A DNA stretch of 6,509 bases from an archaeon (GCA_027021185.1 JALUUU010000228.1:1-6509), one strand, 5' to 3'. Positions 1-4,966 are shown, counted from the stretch's first letter. Program-made: numbers and translations. Notes: generated by a model from the letters alone, not told the origin.

Positions 1-193
1 ATGTCAACCTATAAGACAGCACTATCTCCGAGAAGATTATTAATTCCCGCACCGCAAACAGCAGAAAGGCGATGCACACGAAGAGAAATCTCTTACTTCC
101 CATTCGGCGATAAGCTAAAACTGCAAAAACGGAGAGTAAAGTGGCGAGCAATATAATAGCTATGTGAAGGGTTTTGTGGGCAGCCGGTTCCAT
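1..193 (-). CDS. Small archaeal membrane protein, N-terminal part (DUF7521-like), cut by window edge
   Basis: The frame opens with ATG at 193-191 and stays open for 64 codons to the window edge, so the C-terminus is missing. It encodes two hydrophobic segments, about residues 8-27 and 36-58, joined by a short basic turn (AYRRMGSKRF). The pattern of a helix, a Tyr-Arg-Arg-x-Gly-Ser loop and a second helix starting Leu-Phe resembles the small archaeal membrane family I know as DUF7521; this is recognised from memory and not tested. A GGTGAGG stretch lies at 196-202, close to the start. The gene follows the minus-strand gene ending at 251 by 57 bases, so the two are probably co-transcribed. No function is known to me. 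The hydrophobic periodicity and ribosome binding site make a real gene likely. Confidence 0.6.
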   Translation of the reverse strand, partial: MEPAAHKTLHIAIILLATLLSVFAVLAYRRMGSKRFLFVCIAFLLFAVRELIIFSEIVLSYRLT

Positions 194-250
194 ATCCTCA
201 CCTTTAATAGGCCTATTATTCGGTACATAAAAAATTAACCAAGGATTAGA

Positions 251-775
251 TCATCTGCTCCTTGAGATAACGTAGGCCACCCCTATAATGATCAGAGTGA
301 GGGCCCCAAAAAATACGAAGAAACCTACTCCTAGACCCGACCGGGGGAATACGTTGAACTCCACAGTTGTTTTAAGGCCCTCATCCTTCAAGGGCCAGGC
401 GTCCACTGCATACGTACCGTTCACGGCAAAAACCACGGTTATCTCATAACCCCCTGGGATGTACTGGACAGGAGATAACTCGTCGCCCTCAGCCTCCAAG
501 ATGTCAAAGGAGGGTGAGACATCCCCGCCCACATTAACCCCTCTGACTCTCATCATGATCCCCTCCGTGTAAGGTTGCGCATCTTTAAGGTAGCTGACAT
601 TCAGAACTATCTCGCTTATAACCCCTGTCTGGGGCTCTTTTGGAAAAATGAGGAACTCGAATTTGTATTCTCCTGTTTCTTTGACGATTATCATAGCCTG
701 GTCGCGGGGTGGCATGTGTCCGTAGACCAGGGGAGTGAATGCAAGGCCCAGAAGGATCAAGAGTAATTTGTTCAT
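251..775 (-). CDS. Secreted, membrane-anchored beta-rich protein (YtkA/FixH-like)
   Basis: The product has 174 residues. Residues 1-19 look like a signal peptide (MNKLLLILLGLAFTPLVYG), followed by an extracytoplasmic domain of about 125 residues and a single C-terminal membrane helix at about 148-170 with a short Arg-rich tail, giving type I topology. The soluble part is rich in beta-strand patterns; its closing PGGYEITVVFAVNGTYAVDAWP resembles the last strands of YtkA-like/FixH domains, often found near copper or heme-copper oxidase genes. Assignment to that fold is tentative. If cleavage falls after Gly19, the mature protein starts with His20-Met, reminiscent of CopC-like copper proteins. 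ATG at 775 is preferred to TTG at 781 because a TATA box at 801-810 puts the transcript start at about 778. It diverges from the thioredoxin-like gene at 861. The exact role is unknown. Confidence 0.8.
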   Translation of the reverse strand: MNKLLLILLGLAFTPLVYGHMPPRDQAMIIVKETGEYKFEFLIFPKEPQTGVISEIVLNVSYLKDAQPYTEGIMMRVRGVNVGGDVSPSFDILEAEGDELSPVQYIPGGYEITVVFAVNGTYAVDAWPLKDEGLKTTVEFNVFPRSGLGVGFFVFFGALTLIIIGVAYVISRSR

Positions 776-800
776 TTTCAAAGGAATATACTATCATTTA

Positions 801-810
801 ATATAAATTT
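801..810 (-). promoter_or_regulatory. TATA box for the gene starting at 775 (minus)
   Basis: On the minus strand this reads AAATTTATAT. It lies about 26-35 bases before the ATG at 775, the distance expected for archaeal TBP-directed initiation of an almost leaderless mRNA. No Shine-Dalgarno motif precedes the start codon, which agrees with a leaderless transcript. Confidence 0.6.
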
Positions 811-826
811 GCGTCCTTGGATGACT

Positions 827-838
827 AAAATTTTTTAA
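827..838 (+). promoter_or_regulatory. TATA box for the thioredoxin-like gene at 861
   Basis: The stretch AAAATTTTTTAA is centred about 27 bases before the ATG at 861, so transcription should begin at or next to the start codon. An AAGGAGG at 837-843 is 17 bases from the start, too far to be a normal ribosome binding site. The element sits back to back with the minus-strand TATA at 801-810. Confidence 0.5.
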
Positions 839-860
839 GGAGGCGCTCCATATAACACCC

Positions 861-1103
861 ATGGCACATCTAGAATTCTTCACGATGCCGGGCTGCCCTA
901 ACTGTGCTAAAGTCAAGAAAGTTCTTGAGAAAATTAGACAAGATTATCCAGATTTAAAGATCGACACAATAGACCTTACTGTGCAGCCGGAGATGGCTCA
1001 AAAATACAAGATAATGGGGTGCCCGGCATTGGCTGTTAACGGCAAGATAGAGTTTGTGGGTGGAGTGAAAGAGGAGAAGCTGCGTAGACTTTTAAAAGAT
1101 TAA
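861..1103 (+). CDS. Small thioredoxin/glutaredoxin-like protein (CPNC)
   Basis: This 80-residue cytosolic protein is the minimal thioredoxin-like fold typical of archaeal small redox proteins (MTH895 type). Strand 1 (HLEFF) leads into the active site Gly11-Cys12-Pro-Asn-Cys15 at the start of helix 1. The conserved cis-proline is Pro55, within MGCPALAVNG, followed by a Gly-Gly motif and a C-terminal helix. Such proteins reduce disulfides or bind thiophilic metals. Odd: the residue before the cis-Pro is Cys54, where Thr, Ile, Val or Ser is usual; in the fold this lies against the CXXC, so three thiols cluster. It starts the plus-strand block ahead of an IscU-like scaffold, a DsrE-like protein and a MerT-like transporter. 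It may have its own promoter, with 79 bases to the next ATG. It also recalls the thioredoxin-like SaoT proteins, but I cannot verify that. Confidence 0.9.
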   Translation: MAHLEFFTMPGCPNCAKVKKVLEKIRQDYPDLKIDTIDLTVQPEMAQKYKIMGCPALAVNGKIEFVGGVKEEKLRRLLKD

Positions 1104-1110
1104 TTAATCG

Positions 1111-1126
1111 AAATATGTTCATATTT
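1111..1126. promoter_or_regulatory. Perfect palindrome, candidate operator upstream of the IscU-like operon
   Basis: AAATATG and CATATTT are perfect 7-base inverted arms separated by TT. The palindrome lies eight bases after the stop codon of the thioredoxin-like gene and about 22 bases upstream of the presumed TATA box at 1148. Its size and AT-rich symmetry suit a dimeric winged-helix regulator such as the ArsR protein encoded at 5150-5476. This role is inference. Confidence 0.4.
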
Positions 1127-1147
1127 AAAAATATATCCAATAATGTA

Positions 1148-1156
1148 TTTATATTA
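1148..1156 (+). promoter_or_regulatory. TATA box for the IscU-like operon
   Basis: TTTATATTA is centred about 31 bases before the ATG at 1183, predicting a transcript start near 1178 and a leader of only a few bases. This favours ATG at 1183 over the in-frame TTG at 1171, which would fall upstream of the transcript. A second AT-rich run at 1121-1134 is a weaker alternative. Confidence 0.5.
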
Positions 1157-1182
1157 GACGATATCTCTAATTGATATTTAAA

Positions 1183-1566
1183 ATGCAGGAAAAACCACTA
1201 TTTGCCCGAAATAAAATCCTTGAGCATTTCTACAGCCCTAAAAACTGCGGTGAAATAACTAATCCAGACGGAGTGGGGACTTCTAAACTCGAAGAACACG
1301 GCATTGCCCACAGGTTCACGATAAAAGTAGAGAACGGAATCATCGCCGACATAAAATTCCAGACCGCTGGCTGCATCTCATCCATCGCCAGTGCCAGCGT
1401 AATCACGGAGTTAGCTAAGGGCAAAGAACTGGGGGAGGCGCAATCCATAACCCCGGAGGAGGTTTCCAAGGCCCTCGGTGGCCTGCCTGAGGAAAAAATG
1501 CACTGTGCTCGCCTGGCAGTGCGCACCCTCGCAAAGGCCATCGAGGACTATAAAAAAAGGAGGTGA
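1183..1566 (+). CDS. IscU/NifU-like Fe-S scaffold homologue with a missing ligand Cys
   Basis: The 127-residue product covers the whole IscU/NifU N-terminal fold: an opening helix ending HFYSPKNCG, a core sheet (RFTIKVENGIIADIKFQT), the TAGCISSIASASV loop with Cys64 and the EKMHCARLAV motif with His107 and Cys108. IscU proteins assemble [2Fe-2S] or [4Fe-4S] clusters for transfer to apo-proteins. Aligned by eye with E. coli IscU, Cys63 and Cys106 are kept, but the first ligand, Cys37 in the usual P-x-C-G-D motif, is replaced by His39 (EEHGIA) and the following conserved Asp39 by Ile41. An additional Cys22 lies in the N-terminal segment. The protein may therefore bind a different cluster or metal, or act as a sulfur/persulfide carrier. 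It begins the five-gene run, and its stop codon lies inside the ribosome binding site of the next gene. Confidence 0.88.
   Translation: MQEKPLFARNKILEHFYSPKNCGEITNPDGVGTSKLEEHGIAHRFTIKVENGIIADIKFQTAGCISSIASASVITELAKGKELGEAQSITPEEVSKALGGLPEEKMHCARLAVRTLAKAIEDYKKRR
1558..1566 (+). promoter_or_regulatory. Strong Shine-Dalgarno deciding a TTG start
   Basis: AGGAGGTGA overlaps the end of the IscU-like gene, including its stop codon TGA, and lies five bases before the TTG at 1572. It is the strongest ribosome binding site in the window and is the reason for choosing the TTG start. Confidence 0.75.
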
Positions 1567-1571
1567 TTTAG

Positions 1572-1904
1572 TTGAAGGTGGCCTACATATTTACCACCAC
1601 GAGAGCCCACAAAATCTTGAGCAACATGATAATACCGCAGATGGAGGAAGGAAGGCACGGCGTTGATGTCGTGGGTATGTTCTTTTTTGAGGATAACACG
1701 TTCCTACTGCAAAAGGGCAACGACGTTGGAGAGAGACTGCGGAAGCTGAGTGAGAAAAACGGCATGCTCCTTATGGCGTGTGACCTGTGCGCCATTGAAC
1801 GCAAGATCCACAACAACCTGGTGGACGGGGCCAAGATAGGCTGCTTCCCTGATCTATACGGTGCCCTGGCTGGCAATCCTCCAGATCAAGTGATCACCCT
1901 ATAA
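1572..1904 (+). CDS. DsrE-related protein with CDLC motif (possibly SaoD-type), TTG start
   Basis: The 110-residue cytosolic protein has the alternating strand/helix pattern of the DsrE/DsrF fold: KVAYIFTTT strand, helix from His13, VDVVGMFFF strand, LLLQKGN-type segment, GMLLMACDLCA strand and cysteine pair, and the closing GCFPDLY...QVITL. Cys70, Cys73 and Cys91 are the candidate functional thiols. DsrE-family proteins carry sulfur as persulfides or interact with sulfurtransferases. The start is TTG, chosen because a near-ideal AGGAGGTGA at 1558-1566 lies five bases upstream and no ATG fits. From memory the GCFPDLY and QVITL blocks look like the DsrE-related SaoD proteins of the selenium-linked organometal (SAO) gene sets; this subfamily call is unverified. 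It sits between the IscU-like gene (5-base gap) and the MerT-like gene (15-base gap). Confidence 0.85.
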   Translation: MKVAYIFTTTRAHKILSNMIIPQMEEGRHGVDVVGMFFFEDNTFLLQKGNDVGERLRKLSEKNGMLLMACDLCAIERKIHNNLVDGAKIGCFPDLYGALAGNPPDQVITL

Positions 1905-1919
1905 AGAGGAGGCAGACAT

Positions 1920-2279
1920 ATGACCGGCCTCCCCGATAAGGGCGCCCTTGGATTAGGAGCTGGTGGAGGGATTTTTTCCACCATATGCTGCTCCCTATCG
2001 ATGATCCTCGTAATTTCGGGGATCATCGGCATGGCCACCGCAAAGGGATTCGCAGCCTACAGACCGTACACAACGTTATTAAGCCTACTATTAGTGGCGA
2101 TGGGTACGCTGATGTTGGTTAAAAGGAGGAACGGCGTCTGCGATATCAGCACCCTAGGCAGAGAGAAAACAGCTATCCTGACTATCGGTGTATCCTTTGC
2201 CCTTGTGTATCTACTCCTGACAGACAAAGTACTCCCTGTTCTCATGAAAACAGCCAAGGCAGTATCAATGGGCGGATAA
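1920..2279 (+). CDS. MerT-like mercuric/metal ion membrane transporter
   Basis: The 119-residue protein has three hydrophobic segments, about residues 10-38, 51-67 and 83-108. Helix 1 contains the adjacent pair Cys23-Cys24 after a Gly-rich start (GAGGGIFSTICC); the loop after it carries Tyr47-Arg-Pro-Tyr, and the second loop has Cys74 in GVCDI. MerT has the same plan: a Cys-Cys pair at 24-25 in helix 1, a YRP motif after it, and a Cys-containing loop between helices 2 and 3. MerT brings Hg(II) into the cell, taking it from the periplasmic protein MerP. No MerP is seen here; MerT proteins usually keep two loop cysteines, and only one is visible. GAGGAGG at 1906-1912 is seven bases before the ATG. 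It follows the DsrE-like gene by 15 bases. The family call is good; the metal specificity is inferred. Confidence 0.8.
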   Translation: MTGLPDKGALGLGAGGGIFSTICCSLSMILVISGIIGMATAKGFAAYRPYTTLLSLLLVAMGTLMLVKRRNGVCDISTLGREKTAILTIGVSFALVYLLLTDKVLPVLMKTAKAVSMGG

Positions 2280-2325
2280 AAATTATGGCCGATGGGAGCT
2301 TTTGGAGTAAAACCGGTGTCTAGGA

Positions 2326-2529
2326 ATGGAGGCTCTGGTCCAAAAGGTTACAAGGAAATCCAAAGTTAACGAGATATTCAAGGAGTATCCAGAAACTCTA
2401 AGGGTATTCCTGCGGTACAATATTCCTGCGTGCTGTCCTCTCGATACTCTGGAGGCTGAGGCTGAAAAACGCGGAATAGATGCCGATGAGCTTCTGAAAG
2501 AGATACATCATATCATCGGTGAGACATGA
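2326..2529 (+). CDS. DUF1858/ScdA N-terminal-like protein with CC motif
   Basis: The 67-residue protein reads as a stand-alone small helical domain: an opening VNEIFKEYPETLRVFLRYNI, the cysteine pair Cys36-Cys37 (PACCP), then TLEAEAEKRGIDADELLKEI. This is the layout of DUF1858 (the domain associated with hybrid-cluster proteins) and of the ScdA/RIC N-terminal domain (DUF542), in which a Cys or CC at the end of helix 2 takes part in redox or Fe-S/NO chemistry. I cannot choose between these two related families by eye. ATG 2326 is the only possible start, since an in-frame TAA precedes it closely; no good ribosome binding site is seen. A 46-base gap separates it from the MerT-like gene, with an AT-rich ATAAAAATTA at 2277-2286 that could be a weak internal promoter. 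Its stop codon is one base before the next start. Confidence 0.8.
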   Translation: MEALVQKVTRKSKVNEIFKEYPETLRVFLRYNIPACCPLDTLEAEAEKRGIDADELLKEIHHIIGET

Positions 2530-2530
2530 G

Positions 2531-3271
2531 ATGATGCGGATACTCCTGATACTGGCACTCCTTGTTACCGGCTGTGTTGCTGAGAGCACCCCTACTGAGA
2601 TAACCTTTGACTACACCCCCGAAAGGCTGCAGGCTGCCCTCGTAAGCGGTAAGCCTACAGTGCTCCAGCTCGCCGCTTCTTGGTGCTCTTATTGCGTGAA
2701 GATGGAGCCCACCATGCAGGCCCTGAGAAAAGAGTATGGGGGCAGGGTTAACATAATCACGGCTGATTTCGACAAAGAGACCGACCTCGTTTCTGAATAC
2801 AGGGTATTCGCCACCCCGTTTTTTGTCTTCTTTGATTCTGACGGAGAGGTCATAAGGACCCTGATGGGTTATCAGGAGATGGATAGCATAAAGAAACTCC
2901 TAGATGGTTTGGTCATGGGTTCCCTGGCGTACACCTCAAGCCCCACTGGAGAGTTAGCGATAGGTGATGTCCAGTATTCAAATGGCCGGGTTTCCCTAAC
3001 TCTCAGACTCAGAGATGACCGGTATGTTAGAAGCAGAAGCCTTGCCGTATTCCTTGACGGCAAGCCCCTTAAAATCCTGAAAAGTGAACCTGACCTGATC
3101 TCCGCGGAGGCCCCGAATCAGGTCTTTGTCTTCAACATCGATCAGATAAGAGTCGTGGCCGAAACGCCTGAAGGAAAAGGCGAGTTCCTAGAGGCGCAGC
3201 TCGCCATAGTGGACGAGGAGGGTGGCTGCGGCGAGGGAATTAGAGACATCTTTGCGTCTCATAAATTTTAA
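2531..3271 (+). CDS. Thioredoxin-like lipoprotein with an extra C-terminal domain
   Basis: The 246-residue product starts with a lipoprotein signal: hydrophobic LLILALLV then Thr-Gly-Cys15, so it is probably lipid-anchored outside the cell. Residues 25-128 form a thioredoxin-like domain with Trp51-Cys52-Ser-Tyr-Cys55 and the cis-Pro block FATPFFVFFDSDGEVI (Pro96), close to proteins that reduce or isomerise disulfides in the cell envelope. Residues 135-230 are beta-rich and unassigned, and the tail has one more Cys (Cys233 in GGCGEG). ATG 2531 is chosen over GTG 2519 because GGTGAG at 2518-2523 is seven bases upstream of it. It is the last gene of the plus-strand run, one base after the previous stop codon; its own stop is two bases from that of a convergent gene. 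In this context it may supply reduced thiols to the MerT-like transporter or other surface metal proteins. Confidence 0.85.
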   Translation: MMRILLILALLVTGCVAESTPTEITFDYTPERLQAALVSGKPTVLQLAASWCSYCVKMEPTMQALRKEYGGRVNIITADFDKETDLVSEYRVFATPFFVFFDSDGEVIRTLMGYQEMDSIKKLLDGLVMGSLAYTSSPTGELAIGDVQYSNGRVSLTLRLRDDRYVRSRSLAVFLDGKPLKILKSEPDLISAEAPNQVFVFNIDQIRVVAETPEGKGEFLEAQLAIVDEEGGCGEGIRDIFASHKF

Positions 3272-3273
3272 TT

Positions 3274-3645
3274 CTATATCCGAAGATGTCTGAGATATAT
3301 CGGTAGCATCGCCAGCACCAAGATGAGGATGGGTCCGCAAATGCCTTTTTCTTGGGCTCTGGACTCAGAAAGCCCAGTATCCGGAGTAGTGGCTTCTTCT
3401 TTTAAAGGCTCAAGCTCTGCACGGACATCAACTATCTCATTTAATGGCACATCCACATGCCTCTTCCACTCTACGTAGCCCTCTTTTTCCACAGCTATCT
3501 CGGCCACTATGGGGTCTCCAAAGATGTAGAAAACGGGAGCATCACCAACGTATTCCCCGTTGATGTATACTTTTGCCCCCGATGGAACAGAGGTCACATT
3601 TACCGCGCAATAATCGGCGTAAGCGGGCTGAATAAACAAAGTCAC
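3274..3645 (-). CDS. PEGA-domain surface protein with CGP-CTERM tail (N-terminus probably frameshifted)
   Basis: From the GTG at 3645 the frame gives 123 residues. A PEGA domain runs from about 13 to 79, with the signature SVPSGAKVYINGEYVGDAP and a closing VDVRAELEP; such domains are small extracellular beta modules. After a Thr/Ser/Glu-rich linker comes GICGP (103-107), a hydrophobic stretch and a basic end, the CGP-CTERM sorting signal pattern. Starting at GTG leaves only MTLFIQPAYA as a signal, too short. The same frame continues upstream with a fine signal-peptide sequence to about 3687, but reaches TGA at 3696-3694 with no standard start codon. ATG at 3694-3692 sits exactly where the TATA box predicts the transcript start, one base out of frame. 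A single extra base in the A4/T3 run at 3684-3690 would explain this. Role unknown; probably cell-surface anchored. Confidence 0.75.
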   Translation of the reverse strand: MTLFIQPAYADYCAVNVTSVPSGAKVYINGEYVGDAPVFYIFGDPIVAEIAVEKEGYVEWKRHVDVPLNEIVDVRAELEPLKEEATTPDTGLSESRAQEKGICGPILILVLAMLPIYLRHLRI

Positions 3646-3713
3646 GCCTATGAGGAATCCAATAGATATAAGCCATTTACTGGAAATTTTGCATCACTAT
3701 GACAACTTTGTTC

Positions 3714-3728
3714 TTTAAAAATAAAAAA
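3714..3728 (-). promoter_or_regulatory. TATA box of the PEGA gene, overlapping the terminator U-tract
   Basis: On the minus strand this reads TTTTTTATTTTTAAA. Its TTTTTAAA part is centred about 26 bases before the ATG at 3694-3692, placing the transcript start on that ATG. The same T-rich run follows the hairpin behind the rhodanese gene, so it may serve both to end one transcript and to start the next. Confidence 0.5.
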
Positions 3729-3751
3729 GAGATGGGCTCCCAAAAGGGAGC
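3723..3751 (-). terminator. Hairpin plus U-tract terminator behind the rhodanese gene
   Basis: GCTCCC and GGGAGC are perfect 6-base arms around a 4-base loop (3736-3751), starting 12 bases after the stop codon of the minus-strand rhodanese gene. In the transcript they are followed by CCAUCUC and then a long U-rich run. Archaeal termination needs mainly the U-tract; the hairpin makes this an unusually bacterial-looking site. Confidence 0.65.
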
Positions 3752-3763
3752 GTGGTTGTTTGC

Positions 3764-4966
3764 TTACTTTCTCCGCCTGTACAGCCTGTAGACACCTAGC
3801 GGCAGCATTGCCAGTGCTAGAAGGGCTGTTGGTCCGCAGACGCCCTTGCCCTCTGCCTTTGCGGCATTGGCAGTGGCCTTGGCTTCTTCCGCGGTTTTCT
3901 TTACAGCGGCTAATTGTTTTTTAAGGGCGGCGATGTCCTTCAACCCGGAATCCCAGGCCTTGGTTTTTCCCTTCTTAACGGTGTTAAAGTCGAACCATTG
4001 CTCACTTGCTACCGGATAATTGACGTTGCTTGCCCATACCCGCCAAGACTCATCCCAGTTAGAGGGGCTCTTAAAGCCCATTAGGCGGAAGACGAAGTAG
4101 CCGAAAGAAGAGCGGGTACCTGTCTGGCAGTAGTTTATGAGGCGCTTGTTCTTGTCCAGGGAGCCGAAGAGCTTCTCCAGTTCGTCCATGCTTTTTATTT
4201 TCCCTGTCTTGCCGTCGTAGAGCTCCTTATGGGATACCTGCAGGTCTACGTTTGGTACGTGCCCACCACGGAGGGCCCGGATGTCTTTACCGTCGTATTC
4301 ATTCTTTGTCCTCAAATCCACGAGCTGAGTATCGGGATCATAGGTTACGATTGAGTCACCGTAGCGTTTGGTCATCTCGTCGAGGGGATTGGAGGGTTTG
4401 TTGCCGGTAGCTTTGTAGTAAACTTCGTCAGTGGTAGCGTATCTATTCCACACAGGAGATGCCTTGAAAGTTGTTTCTGGCAGCGTTTTAGCTTCTTTGG
4501 TGAGGTCTCCCCCGTCTGCTTTCCAGCTAACTATGCCACCGTTGTACCAATATACTTTGCATTTGAGAGCATCGCTGTTGCAACCAAGGGTTTCCAGAAC
4601 GTGGAAGGCGACACCTGCTCTGGTTATGGTGGCTGGATCGTAATACAGAATTATATTGCTGCTGTCGCTGATTCCAGCTTTTCCGAGAGTCTCCTCAAGT
4701 TTGCTCACCGGGAGCATAGTTGCCGTGGGGTCCCTAAGAGCCTTATCCGCTCTTTTTCCCAGATGTATGGCTCCTGGTATGTGGCCTTTTGCGTAGGCCT
4801 TCTCATCTCTGGCGTCTAGGAGCACCCATCCAGGCTTGTCCTTGTTCGCTTTAACGAAAGCCGTGTCCACGAGGAGTCCCGGATTGCCGTACTCTGCTGC
4901 CGACACACTGGAAGCCGCTAAAGCAAGTAGCATCGCTATTATAGGCACAAGTAGCTTCTTACCCAT
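3764..4966 (-). CDS. Secreted tandem rhodanese (sulfurtransferase) with CGP-CTERM anchor
   Basis: The 400-residue product has a signal peptide (1-23, MGKKLLVPIIAMLLALAASS then Val-Ser-Ala), an N-terminal rhodanese domain (about 30-160, with VLLDARDEKAYAKGHIPGAIHL), a second rhodanese domain (about 205-320, QLVDLRTKNEYDG...GGHVPN), an Ala/Lys-rich coiled coil (343-372), and a C-terminal GVCGP (375-379), hydrophobic stretch and YRRRK. Only the second domain has the active-site loop, Cys280-Gln-Thr-Gly-Thr-Arg, which forms the persulfide; the first has Asp110 in that place (YYDPATITRAG). This is the usual arrangement in thiosulfate and 3-mercaptopyruvate sulfurtransferases. It should act outside the cell, tethered by the tail. 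ATG 4966 is preferred to TTG 4972 because AAAGGAGG lies six bases before it. It has its own promoter with inverted repeats, and a terminator follows. Substrate not determinable. Confidence 0.9.
   Translation of the reverse strand: MGKKLLVPIIAMLLALAASSVSAAEYGNPGLLVDTAFVKANKDKPGWVLLDARDEKAYAKGHIPGAIHLGKRADKALRDPTATMLPVSKLEETLGKAGISDSSNIILYYDPATITRAGVAFHVLETLGCNSDALKCKVYWYNGGIVSWKADGGDLTKEAKTLPETTFKASPVWNRYATTDEVYYKATGNKPSNPLDEMTKRYGDSIVTYDPDTQLVDLRTKNEYDGKDIRALRGGHVPNVDLQVSHKELYDGKTGKIKSMDELEKLFGSLDKNKRLINYCQTGTRSSFGYFVFRLMGFKSPSNWDESWRVWASNVNYPVASEQWFDFNTVKKGKTKAWDSGLKDIAALKKQLAAVKKTAEEAKATANAAKAEGKGVCGPTALLALAMLPLGVYRLYRRRK

Noticed and set aside
776..781. TTG two codons upstream of the YtkA/FixH-like gene
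   Set aside because: The TATA position favours a transcript starting near 778, leaving ATG 775 as the usable start.
1230..1541. Long open frame on the minus strand opposite the IscU-like gene
   Set aside because: It is a mirror of a well-recognised gene; its product has no domain logic and no promoter or ribosome binding site.
1583..1876. Minus-strand open frame opposite the DsrE-like gene
   Set aside because: It lies fully within a recognised gene, and its translation is Ser/Pro/Arg-rich as expected from an antisense frame.
2519..2530. GTG start for the thioredoxin-like lipoprotein, overlapping the upstream gene
   Set aside because: GGTGAG at 2518-2523 is the ribosome binding site for ATG 2531, and the shorter protein begins with a cleaner lipoprotein signal.
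3200..3271. End of the thioredoxin lipoprotein (GGCGEG...) as a degenerate CGP-CTERM tail
   Set aside because: No Cys-Gly-Pro, no hydrophobic stretch and no basic end follow; the protein is already anchored by its lipobox, and the other frames do not restore such a tail.
861..3271. Selenocysteine (in-frame TGA) in the thioredoxin-like or other redox proteins
   Set aside because: All CXXC positions are encoded by cysteine codons and each frame runs uninterrupted to its stop, so the Sec-containing variants of such families are not present here.
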